In this document: positions 28,493 to 36,100 of the stretch, in pieces
Layout: each line of letters opens with the position of its first letter
How positions within the stretch are numbered: the stretch's first letter is position 1
Origin: a bacterium
Lineage (GTDB): Bacteria > Campylobacterota > Campylobacteria > Campylobacterales > Sulfurimonadaceae
Direction of reading: 5' to 3'
Length of the DNA: 64,000 nucleotides
Assembly (NCBI GenBank): GCA_018825665.1
Contig: JAHJEG010000017.1
Location: forward strand, 62,001 to 126,000
The notes under the pieces: generated by a model
Database searches by the model: none
The model's input: the letters and a program-made list of their open reading frames with translations, nothing else
Told to the model about the DNA's origin: nothing
Translations under genes and position numbers: made by a program

Positions 28493-29146
28493 ATTCAGCA
28501 GATTCGTGTAGTCATACCTCTTGGTATCAACATAATATTTGTTGCCCACTACAACGATCCGCTCATCTTTTTTGGAGTGTTTTTTAAATCTCTTTTTTAT
28601 TTTTTCTTTTTGCCTGTTGCTGTACCCGCCCTGCTTAAGATATTTTTTCAAAGATATGAGATTGGATTCAAGCTCCGTCTGCACCTCTTCATCTTCAATC
28701 TCAGCCTCTATATCATCGCTTTTAATCTCAAGGTCGGCTGTTTGGGGAGAGTGGAGCATAAACTTTGACGAAATCGCGTTTAAAATATTTTTTAGCTGTT
28801 CATCTTTTTCTTTGTAAATCTGCTCTATCTTATCTCTTTCATCTATAAGCATTTGCTCTTTTTGCTCTCGAACGGTTCTGGTTTCCACTTCAAGTTTATC
28901 GATTCTGTTTTGCAAAAATTTATTCTGTTCTTCCAAAAATGAGTAATATTTATCATCCGTCTGAACTGTAGTTCTTCGTCTTTGGGCGGCATTTGTTTTT
29001 GTGGCATGTGGATTGTCGCCAACCATCACAAATTTGACACCATCTTGCACGACACTCTGCATTGAGCCTCTTCTTATTCTGTTGTGAATAGCCTCTTTTG
29101 AAACTCCAAGATACTCAGCCGCCTCGACAATACTCATTTTTTTCAT
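28487..29146 (-). CDS. HTH/coiled-coil DNA-binding protein
   Basis: 219 residues. The N-terminal ~45 residues look like an excisionase/MerR-type winged helix (MSIVEAAEYLGVSKEAIHNRIRRG). A long charged coiled coil follows (FLEEQNKFLQNRIDKLEVETRTVREQKEQ). The C-terminal ~60 residues are basic (GGYSNRQKEKIKKRFKKH, then VVVGNKYYVDTKRYDY). Family not recognised; a chromosome-binding or regulatory role is possible. AAGGG precedes the ATG. The 3' end overlaps the convergent diguanylate cyclase by 6 bases. It carries a repeated 10-mer copy (29003-29012) and lies 10 bases after yajQ, so the two are probably co-transcribed. Confidence 0.65.
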   Translation of the reverse strand: MKKMSIVEAAEYLGVSKEAIHNRIRRGSMQSVVQDGVKFVMVGDNPHATKTNAAQRRRTTVQTDDKYYSFLEEQNKFLQNRIDKLEVETRTVREQKEQMLIDERDKIEQIYKEKDEQLKNILNAISSKFMLHSPQTADLEIKSDDIEAEIEDEEVQTELESNLISLKKYLKQGGYSNRQKEKIKKRFKKHSKKDERIVVVGNKYYVDTKRYDYTNLLNL

Positions 29147-29156
29147 AACATACCCT

Positions 29157-29654
29157 TTATCTCATGTTTTCAAAAACAAGAGGCGCTTCCCACTCCATTG
29201 CTCTTATGCCGGCTATGACTTTTTGAAGATCATCAAGCTTCTGCCCCTTTACACGTATAGAATCGCCTTCAATCTGTGCGCTCACCTTCAGCTTCATATT
29301 TTTTATTTCAGCGCTTATCTTCTTTGCCTCTTTGGACTCGATATAATCCACTATCTTAAAAGTAGCCTTTCTGTTGCCGCCTGAAGAATCTTCAACTCTC
29401 AACTCATCCAAAACCTTCGAAGAGAGACCCTGCTTCAAAAGTTTTGCGACAACCACGTCTTTGAGCGCATCAAGCTTATTGTCGCTCGAAGCTACAAGCA
29501 CCAGGGTCTTCTCCTTTTCTTTATAAGAAACTTCATACGGAGTACCCTTAAAATCATACCGGTTGGAGACTTCCCTGTCTACCAGATTGATAGCATCTTT
29601 AAAACTTTGCATATTTATTTTTGCACTAATATCAAATGAATGTTCTTTTGCCAT
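29157..29654 (-). CDS. yajQ: YajQ family nucleotide-binding protein
   Basis: 165 residues spanning the whole YajQ family: EHSFDISAKINMQSFKDAINLVDREVSNRYDFKG at the start, two ferredoxin-like subdomains, and the C-terminal KLKVSAQIEGDSIRVKGQKLDDLQ. Members bind c-di-GMP in Xanthomonas and Pseudomonas; in others only nucleic-acid or nucleotide binding is known. AAAGGG precedes the ATG. It stands upstream of the HTH gene in the same direction. Confidence 0.93.
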   Translation of the reverse strand: MAKEHSFDISAKINMQSFKDAINLVDREVSNRYDFKGTPYEVSYKEKEKTLVLVASSDNKLDALKDVVVAKLLKQGLSSKVLDELRVEDSSGGNRKATFKIVDYIESKEAKKISAEIKNMKLKVSAQIEGDSIRVKGQKLDDLQKVIAGIRAMEWEAPLVFENMR

Positions 29655-29776
29655 TGTCTAACCCTTTTATAACAAATAAATTTATTATAACATATTTAAA
29701 ATGTTGTTAGTGTTAGTGGATAGAAGGGGATTTATAAAAAGGTATAAGGGGTAAAGAGGTGCCAGCAGAGCAGTTT

Positions 29777-30010
29777 CTACTGACTTTCTCCGTTTGCAAG
29801 GGACAAACACTTGGTATACGCGGCTTCACAGGCTTGATAACACAACTCTGAACCGTCTGCCGCGTTATCGCATTTTTCCTGGCAGGAGTTATACTGCTGC
29901 TCACATTTATACTCGGGTGATACATCTTCTTCAAAAGGTGCTTGTGCATACAGTGCACCCGCAAAAACCATAGTAGCAAAAACTGTTTTTATATACTGCT
30001 GTAGTTTCAT
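29777..30010 (-). CDS. Small secreted Cys-rich protein (alpha-hairpinin-like)
   Basis: 77 residues. A signal peptide (IKTVFATMVFAGALYAQA) precedes a mature part of ~50 residues with six cysteines spaced C-x6-C-x3-C-x9-C-x3-C-x6-C, a mirror-symmetric arrangement. The central C-x3-C...C-x3-C unit is the hallmark of disulfide-linked helical hairpins. The mature protein is acidic and probably periplasmic. GGAG lies eight bases before the ATG. It lies downstream of the frdB-like gene on the same strand, about 100 bases away. Function unknown. Confidence 0.65.
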   Translation of the reverse strand: MKLQQYIKTVFATMVFAGALYAQAPFEEDVSPEYKCEQQYNSCQEKCDNAADGSELCYQACEAAYTKCLSLANGESQ

Positions 30011-30116
30011 CTGATAAGCTCCAAACCTGTTTTAAAATATACAAACACTCATGTTACGGCAATGATTATACACCCAAAAAAGTTTTTTTTCGCTAAATAT
30101 TTTCTTAACAAAATCT

Positions 30117-30857
30117 CTAAAAACTTGGGCTTCCGTCAAATCCGAATCCGCTGCCGAATGAAGTTCCCCCGAAATTGGAAAAATTTGGATCCGTATACCC
30201 TTCCATGGCAGATTTTGAACGAAGTTTTTCTATATCTGATTTGCTGGAAATCCCCTGAGGACAAACAATTGTACACTCGTTGCACAAGGTACAGTCCCAA
30301 ATACCCTTGGTTTGTACAGTCTCTATCTTGTCTACGGGATTCTCTTCTCTGACATCGGTCACATAACGCCAAATCCGAGTGAGCGAAAATGGTCCAAGAA
30401 ACTCTTCATTTACGGCATAGACCGGACAGGCACTGTAGCATGAGCCGCAAAGGATACAATCGCTCTGAATCTCGTTTCTTTTCTCGTCCTCCTGTGTGAG
30501 CTCTATCCCATGAGAAAGAGAACTTTGCCAGGCTTTTGCTTTTGCATTAAAGGCGTAGGCCTTGTCCATATCCACTACAAGGTCTCGGATTACAGGCACA
30601 TTCTTCAGCGGCTCTACCAAATCTCCCTCCTGCACCTTATATGCACATGCCAAAACCTCTTTTTGATTCACCCGCATCGAACAGCTTCCGCAAACACTGC
30701 TTCTGCATCCGCTTGCAAAGCTCAGTGATGCATCCTGTTTCGTCTTTATCTCATTGAGAGCTTCCAGAAGTGTTGGATTTTCCAAGTCTACTTCATATTC
30801 TAAAACAGCTTCTTTTGCCTGAGGCTCTGTCGTATATCTTTTTATTTGTATCTTCAT
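30117..30857 (-). CDS. Fumarate reductase/succinate dehydrogenase iron-sulfur subunit
   Basis: 246 residues. An N-terminal plant-type ferredoxin domain carries the 2Fe-2S ligands CRSSVCGSC and a later Cys. The C-terminal domain has two 4Fe-4S-type motifs, CILCGSCYSACP and CTLCNECTIVCP. In classical SdhB/FrdB the last motif lacks its second Cys and holds a 3Fe-4S cluster; here all four are present, as in type E succinate:quinone reductases and thiol:fumarate reductases. It follows the flavoprotein by three bases. The C-terminal tail is Gly/Phe/Ser-rich (FSNFGGTSFGSGFGF). No membrane anchor or CCG-domain subunit is adjacent. Confidence 0.85.
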   Translation of the reverse strand: MKIQIKRYTTEPQAKEAVLEYEVDLENPTLLEALNEIKTKQDASLSFASGCRSSVCGSCSMRVNQKEVLACAYKVQEGDLVEPLKNVPVIRDLVVDMDKAYAFNAKAKAWQSSLSHGIELTQEDEKRNEIQSDCILCGSCYSACPVYAVNEEFLGPFSLTRIWRYVTDVREENPVDKIETVQTKGIWDCTLCNECTIVCPQGISSKSDIEKLRSKSAMEGYTDPNFSNFGGTSFGSGFGFDGSPSF

Positions 30858-30860
30858 AAG

Positions 30861-32480
30861 CTACTCCATAAAGTCTGCACAAAGCACACTGTCCTCTTTC
30901 CACGTTATCGTATGCGCCTTGAATGCCATGTCGTTTTCTCTTGGTATATCGGAGCGGTAATGGGCACCGCGGCTCTCGTTTCTGCTGATTGCACATACCA
31001 GGATAATCTCGCTAAGCTCCACCATGTTTCCAAACTCTATAAATTCAACAAGATTCGTGTTATAGACTTTTGACTTGTCTTTTGGTCCCATAAACGGCAG
31101 CTCTTTTTGTATCTGGCGAATTGCACCCAAAACAGCTTTGAGTCCCATCTCATCACGTTTGATTCCTGCATTGTTATAAAATATATTTCCCATAAAAGCA
31201 TGTTTTTGGTAAAAATCTATCTGATTGGTAAAATATTTTATCCCCGTGACAAAGTTATTGGCACTTTTGGTTTGCTCTTTGGAGTCTATCTTTTTATCAA
31301 AACTTTTTGCATATTCTGCACCCTTTTCTCCTGCTTGTTTTCCAAATACTATGAGTTCCAAAAGGGAGTTTCCTCCAAGGCGGTTTGCCCCGTGGACTTT
31401 GTGGTTGGCACACTCGCCGCAGGCAAAAAGTCCTTTGAGCCTTGTTTGGGAGTTTTTATCCACCTCAATACCGCCCATCGTATAGTGTGCTACGGGTTTT
31501 ATGGGGATCAGATCATGAACAGGATCAATATTTTCATAAAGCTTTGCAAGTTTTCTCTCCTGAGGAAGCTCTTCATCAATGAATTGTTCTCCCAAATGAC
31601 GGATATCCAAAAATACCTCTTCGCCACTTTCAATCTGATCGTTTATCGCACGGGCGACTTCATCTCTTGGAGCAAGCTCGTTTGTAAAACGCTCCCCTTT
31701 TGAGTTTAAAAGATGTCCGCCTGCACCTCTGGCACTCTCAGATATTAAAATAGAGGAGTTCTTAAGCGCTGTAGGATGAAACTGGATAAACTCCATATCG
31801 CTTAGTCGTGCTCCGGCACGGATTGCAGCTGCTATCCCATCGCCGGTTGAGCCTTTTGCGTTTGTCGTATGCCTGTGATAGATTCTGCTGTAGCCGCCTG
31901 TTGCCATAATCACACAAGAGCTCTCATGGGCTTCAACTTCGCCGGTTCGTATATTTAAAAATACCGCTCCGCAGGCATAAGGCTTTTCATAATCATCCTT
32001 ATCACTCAGAAGATTAAGAAGATATCTTTCATTGAGTATTTCAATTCCACATGCCAGGACTCTGTCATAGAGCGTATGAAGTATTTTAAGTCCTGTATAA
32101 TCCTGGGCATAACAGGCTCTTGGAGCAGAAGCTCCTCCGAGTGTTCTTTGCGCTATTTTTGCATCTTTTGTTCTGCTAAAGGGCACGCCTATGCTATCTA
32201 GCCATTCTACGGCTGCGGGTGCCTGTTCGCACATAAATCTCACGGCCTCTTCATCGGCCAAACCGTGGGCAGATTTTAAAGTATTTTGTATATGCGCTTC
32301 CACGCTGTCTTGTGCGACATTCGCAAAAGCCGCATTTATACCCCCCTGAGCCATAGATGTTTGGCTTCTGGTGGGGTAGTCTTTTGTTATGATAGTAACC
32401 TTTGCGCCTGCCTCATGCGCATGCAAAGCCGCAACAAGCCCGGCTCCTCCGGCTCCAATAACTAAAACATCACTTTTCAT
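30861..32480 (-). CDS. Fumarate reductase/succinate dehydrogenase flavoprotein subunit
   Basis: 539 residues. It has an FAD dinucleotide-binding N-terminus (DVLVIGAGGAGLVAALHAHEAG), the capping-domain motif FHPTALKNSSILISE, the catalytic-region RGAGGHLLNSKGERF, and GGIEVDKNSQTRLKGLFACGECA. The residue that covalently binds FAD in classical SdhA/FrdA (His in RSHT) is Gln here (RSQTSMAQGG), so FAD is probably non-covalent. There is no Tat signal, so it is cytoplasmic. With its partner it may act as a soluble or type E-like fumarate reductase; the electron donor is not evident from the neighbours. AGAGGG precedes the start. It contains a 10-mer copy (32046-32055). Confidence 0.85.
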   Translation of the reverse strand: MKSDVLVIGAGGAGLVAALHAHEAGAKVTIITKDYPTRSQTSMAQGGINAAFANVAQDSVEAHIQNTLKSAHGLADEEAVRFMCEQAPAAVEWLDSIGVPFSRTKDAKIAQRTLGGASAPRACYAQDYTGLKILHTLYDRVLACGIEILNERYLLNLLSDKDDYEKPYACGAVFLNIRTGEVEAHESSCVIMATGGYSRIYHRHTTNAKGSTGDGIAAAIRAGARLSDMEFIQFHPTALKNSSILISESARGAGGHLLNSKGERFTNELAPRDEVARAINDQIESGEEVFLDIRHLGEQFIDEELPQERKLAKLYENIDPVHDLIPIKPVAHYTMGGIEVDKNSQTRLKGLFACGECANHKVHGANRLGGNSLLELIVFGKQAGEKGAEYAKSFDKKIDSKEQTKSANNFVTGIKYFTNQIDFYQKHAFMGNIFYNNAGIKRDEMGLKAVLGAIRQIQKELPFMGPKDKSKVYNTNLVEFIEFGNMVELSEIILVCAISRNESRGAHYRSDIPRENDMAFKAHTITWKEDSVLCADFME

Positions 32481-32523
32481 ACATTACCCTCTGAAAAAAT
32501 TTATTGATTTTACACTATTATAA

Positions 32524-32862
32524 TTAAAAAATCTGGGCTAAAAAATAATATCTTAAAACTCTTAAGCTTCCGGCTATGATAACAAACCAAACAAACTTCA
32601 GTCTAATAACACCGGCTACAAGTGTTAGCGGATCTCCAATCACGGGTAGCCATGTAAAAGGTAAAATAAAATATCCGTATTTATTTCCACATGCCAAGCT
32701 TTTTGAACCGGCTTTTGACTTTTCTAATTTTGTTTTTGTTTTTTCATAGAGCCAGTAACCAAACCAATAATTCACTACAAGTGCAAGTATGTTTCCAGAA
32801 GATGCAAAGAACAAAGCCGTATACAGGGGCATATCATTTGCCAAAGCAGCTACGAATGTCAC
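32524..32862 (-). CDS. YqaA/DedA-like small membrane protein (start uncertain)
   Basis: 112 residues from the GTG at 32862, with VTT/DedA features: GNILALVVNYWFGYWLYEK, a GYFILPFTWLPVIGDPLTLVAGVIR loop and RVLRYYFLAQ. The same frame stays open upstream and encodes the expected first helix (LALFFSAFLAATIIPLSSEVTF), so the protein really starts before 32862. No ATG, GTG or TTG is in frame before the conserved helix, up to the end of the preceding dehydrogenase gene. Initiation is therefore non-standard or the frame is damaged. One 10-mer copy lies at 32686-32695. Confidence 0.65.
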   Translation of the reverse strand: MTFVAALANDMPLYTALFFASSGNILALVVNYWFGYWLYEKTKTKLEKSKAGSKSLACGNKYGYFILPFTWLPVIGDPLTLVAGVIRLKFVWFVIIAGSLRVLRYYFLAQIF

Positions 32863-32915
32863 TTCGGAGCTCAGAGGGATAATTGTAGCGGCTAAAAAGG
32901 CGGAGAAAAAAAGTG

Positions 32916-33839
32916 CTAATTCAGCGATTGTATATTCTTTATGACCGAGGCTATCAAAGTATCTCTTGCTTCGATGGAGGCCCAGGCGATATGCGGAGTA
33001 ATGTAAAGGTTTTCTTTATTTTTCACATTTAGAAGCGGATGATTTTCCTGCATCGGCTCCTGCTTTAAAACATCCAAACCAAAAGAAAGATTTTTTTCAT
33101 CCACTATGCGGGCCACTGCTTCTTCATTTATGATACCGCCGCGTCCGAGGTTTAGTATGACAGCTCCCTCTTTACATGTTAACAGCTGTTCATAGTCTAA
33201 AAGATTGTTCGTTTGCTCATTGAGCGGAGCGTGAATCGAGATGATGTCAGAATCCTTTAAAAGCGCGTCAAGGTTTTGTCTTTGATACCCCTCAGTTCTG
33301 TTTCTTCCGCTTGTTGAGTAGTAAAACACCTCAGCACCGAAAGCCTTTGCAATATCCGCAACACCTCTTCCAATCTCGCCAAGACCGATAATGCCCCATT
33401 TTTTTCCCTTCACTTCAAAAAAAGGTTTTGAGACATCTGTAAAGATCTTGCTCTTGGCATAAGAACCCTCTTTTACATACTCGTCATAATATCTTGAGTG
33501 TCCCAAAAGGAAAAAAAGCATCGAAAATGTATGCTGGATTACCGACTGCGTAGAATACCCCGCTACATTTTTGACAGAGATACCCCTCTTTTGGGCCGCC
33601 TGCAAATCAATATTGTTCATTCCGGTGGCTGCGACACAAATGAGTTTCAGATTGTTTGCACATGCCATAAGTTCATCGGTGATAACAACCTTGTTAGTAA
33701 CAATAACATCTGCATCTGTTATACGTTTGGCGGTTTCTTCTTTTGAAGTTGTCTGAAAAACACTTACCTCGCCCAAAGAATCAAAACCGCTTAAATCTGT
33801 ATCTCCAAATGTCAAAGCATCCAATAGTACAATTTTCAT
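32916..33839 (-). CDS. D-2-hydroxyacid dehydrogenase (hydroxypyruvate reductase-like)
   Basis: 307 residues of the NAD-dependent D-isomer 2-hydroxyacid dehydrogenase family. It has a catalytic Arg region (IKLICVAATGMNNIDL), nucleotide-binding GLGEIGRGVADIAKAFG, and the catalytic Glu and His regions (LNLGRGGIINEEAVARI, YITPHIAWASIEAR). The length and motifs fit glycerate/hydroxypyruvate or lactate-type enzymes; substrate specificity cannot be read. AAAGGAG precedes the ATG. The YqaA-like frame begins within or just after its 3' end. Confidence 0.88.
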   Translation of the reverse strand: MKIVLLDALTFGDTDLSGFDSLGEVSVFQTTSKEETAKRITDADVIVTNKVVITDELMACANNLKLICVAATGMNNIDLQAAQKRGISVKNVAGYSTQSVIQHTFSMLFFLLGHSRYYDEYVKEGSYAKSKIFTDVSKPFFEVKGKKWGIIGLGEIGRGVADIAKAFGAEVFYYSTSGRNRTEGYQRQNLDALLKDSDIISIHAPLNEQTNNLLDYEQLLTCKEGAVILNLGRGGIINEEAVARIVDEKNLSFGLDVLKQEPMQENHPLLNVKNKENLYITPHIAWASIEARDTLIASVIKNIQSLN

Positions 33840-33873
33840 TTTATCTCCTTTGCTGATAAGAACAGAACCGCAC

Positions 33874-35043
33874 TTATGCGTCTTTTATCTTTTTTATCAG
33901 CTCTCTGGCCTTAGAAACAGCCTTTTCAACCTCATCAAAGACAAGAGCAACCGCAAGACGTCTGCCCTTATGTGCTTCAGGCTTTGAGAAGACTCTTACA
34001 AAACTGTTGGCACTAAAAAGGGTGTCGTCTACATCAATAACCGGAGCATAATTATGTGCCTCGGACTTAAATGCGGCACTGGCACCGTCTCCGTAAAATG
34101 TGAACCCAAGAGGCAATCCCATCACCGCTCTTAAATGAAGTGCGAATTCACTCTGGCTTTGCGTGATGAGTGTTACCATCCCCGTATCGTGCGGACGAGG
34201 TGAAACTTCTGAAAAATAAACCTCATCCCCTTTGATAAAAAGCTCAACACCAAAAAGACCGCGACCGCCAAGCCCGTCTGTGATAGTCTTTGCCATCTCC
34301 TGAGCTCTTTGTTTTGCCAAGGCACTCATCTGCATAGGCTGCCATGAGAATACATAATCACCGTCTCTTTGTTCATGCCCTATCGGCTCACAAAATACTG
34401 TCTCTTTGCCGTTTCTTGCCGTAAGCATAGTTATCTCATAATCAAAATCGACAAAGGCTTCCACGATAAGTTCACTGGCATCGCCTCTGGCCTCTTTTGC
34501 CATCTCCCAGGAGTTTTCTATATCTGCTTCACTTCTTGCTACACTTTGTCCGTGACCCGATGAACTCATTACAGGCTTGACAACACAGGGAAAACCTAAG
34601 CGTCCCATAGCTTCTCTCATCCCCTCAAGAGTAGTAACAAACTCATATGGACCGGTTTTGAGTCCCAGCTCTTCAGCCGCAAAACGGCGGATATTCTTAC
34701 GGTTCATCGTCTTGTTTACCGCTTCTGCATTTGGGATCACATTGTATCCCTCTTTTTCAGCTTCAAACAGTGCCGCTATAGATATAGCCTCTATCTCAGG
34801 CAGAATATAGTCCGGCTTTTCACGGCGGATAATCTCCAATATAGCGTCTTTATCCTGCATATTCACAACATAAGCACGGTGTGCGACATGGTGTGCTGGA
34901 GCATTCTCATATCTGTCTACTGCCACAACCTCAAGACCAAGTCTTTGAGCCTCTATGACTACTTCTTTGCCTAGTTCACCAGAACCAAGGAGCATGATTT
35001 TTTTAGAATTTGATTTTAACGGAGCGGAGAATTGCATAAACAT
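33874..35043 (-). CDS. purT: Formate-dependent GAR transformylase PurT
   Basis: 389-residue ATP-grasp enzyme that formylates glycinamide ribonucleotide with formate and ATP in purine synthesis. Features are [41 protein letters not shown], the ATP-grasp segment [19 protein letters not shown], and [26 protein letters not shown]. The length is typical of PurT. AAGG precedes the ATG. Its stop lies 34 bases upstream of the dehydrogenase start on the same strand. Confidence 0.95.
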   Translation of the reverse strand: MFMQFSAPLKSNSKKIMLLGSGELGKEVVIEAQRLGLEVVAVDRYENAPAHHVAHRAYVVNMQDKDAILEIIRREKPDYILPEIEAISIAALFEAEKEGYNVIPNAEAVNKTMNRKNIRRFAAEELGLKTGPYEFVTTLEGMREAMGRLGFPCVVKPVMSSSGHGQSVARSEADIENSWEMAKEARGDASELIVEAFVDFDYEITMLTARNGKETVFCEPIGHEQRDGDYVFSWQPMQMSALAKQRAQEMAKTITDGLGGRGLFGVELFIKGDEVYFSEVSPRPHDTGMVTLITQSQSEFALHLRAVMGLPLGFTFYGDGASAAFKSEAHNYAPVIDVDDTLFSANSFVRVFSKPEAHKGRRLAVALVFDEVEKAVSKARELIKKIKDA

Positions 35044-35125
35044 ACCTTAAAAATTATTGCCGTTATTATAGCAAAATAGATTAAATTGTGCTCACTATTA
35101 ATCCTATCATAAATATTTCTTTGGT

Positions 35126-35137
35126 TATAATGTAGTC
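35126..35137 (+). promoter_or_regulatory. -10 element abutting solute-binding protein start codon (leaderless candidate)
   Basis: TATAAT at 35126-35131 is followed after six bases by the ATG at 35138, with no Shine-Dalgarno sequence in between. Confidence 0.5.
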
Positions 35138-36100
35138 ATGAAAATAGGTTTCTTTTATAGTGTATTCTTTTTGGTGTTGGTTTTGGCGTCCTTCTATGGG
35201 TGTGCTCCAAAGAGTGAACCCGTTTTGCGTTTTGGAATGATTCAGTGGATTGGCTATTCTCCGCTGTACCTTGCTGAGGCAAAGGGCAAGCTGCCTTCTT
35301 CTTTGCGTATTCTTGATTATACAGCCAATTATGACGTGATTGAAGCGCTTAAGTCAGGGGAGCTTGATGCGGCCTGTCTGACATTGGATGGGACTCTGCT
35401 GCTAGCGCAAAACGGACTCAAATTTCGAATCATACTGGTTTTGGGCACCTCCGATGGTGCGGATGCTCTGCTCGCTTCCGAATCAATTTTAAGCGTAAAG
35501 GATTTAAAGGACAAGAGAGTGGCTTATGAGCCCGGCAGCGTGCAGGAATATATTTTAAGCCGCGCATTGAAAAAACAGAATATGTCCATGAGCGATGTCG
35601 TGCCGGTTTTGTTAAAATACGATGCTCACGCCGACGGCTGGCAAGACGGTCTGTATGATGCCGTGGCTACATTTGAGCCTGAAAAACAAAAGCTTATAGG
35701 AGCCGGCATGCATTCTATTTTTGACAGCACACAAATTCCCAATGAAATTATTGATCTCCTCGTGGTTACCGACGAAGCTATCCAAACAAATCCTCTGAGT
35801 ATTCAAAAAACCGTAGATGCCTACTTTTTAGCCCTAAGTGAGATAAAAAAAGATGAAAGCACCTACCCTGTTCTAGGCGAGTATCTCAATACAACACCCA
35901 AACGTGTCAGAGAAGCTTTGTTTGGGGTAAAGATCATCAATGCAAAAGAAAATCTTCAACTGCTAGATTCTGAAGACCCCCAGATTCTAAGCAGTGCCGT
36001 GCATGTCAGCAACTATCTTAAAAGCAATAATCGATTAAAAGAAAGTATGGATATCAAAATGCTTTTATATCCCGATTTTATACAAAAGAGTCAAAAATGA
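35138..36100 (+). CDS. NMT1/THI5-like periplasmic solute-binding lipoprotein
   Basis: 320 residues. A signal sequence ends in a probable lipobox Cys at residue 22 (LASFYGC). The fold is that of ABC-type solute-binding proteins of the nitrate/sulfonate/thiamine-precursor class (FGMIQWIGYSPLYLAEAKG, SGELDAACLTLDGTLLLAQNG, LKDKRVAYEPGSVQEYILSRAL). No ABC permease or ATPase is beside it. Instead it overlaps a PAS-GGDEF-EAL gene by ATGA, so it may be the sensory input of that signalling protein (inference). Confidence 0.82.
   Translation: MKIGFFYSVFFLVLVLASFYGCAPKSEPVLRFGMIQWIGYSPLYLAEAKGKLPSSLRILDYTANYDVIEALKSGELDAACLTLDGTLLLAQNGLKFRIILVLGTSDGADALLASESILSVKDLKDKRVAYEPGSVQEYILSRALKKQNMSMSDVVPVLLKYDAHADGWQDGLYDAVATFEPEKQKLIGAGMHSIFDSTQIPNEIIDLLVVTDEAIQTNPLSIQKTVDAYFLALSEIKKDESTYPVLGEYLNTTPKRVREALFGVKIINAKENLQLLDSEDPQILSSAVHVSNYLKSNNRLKESMDIKMLLYPDFIQKSQK

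Noticed and set aside
31107-31703. 198-codon plus-strand frame inside the fumarate reductase flavoprotein
   Set aside because: Antisense shadow of a well-conserved gene; no start site or recognizable family.
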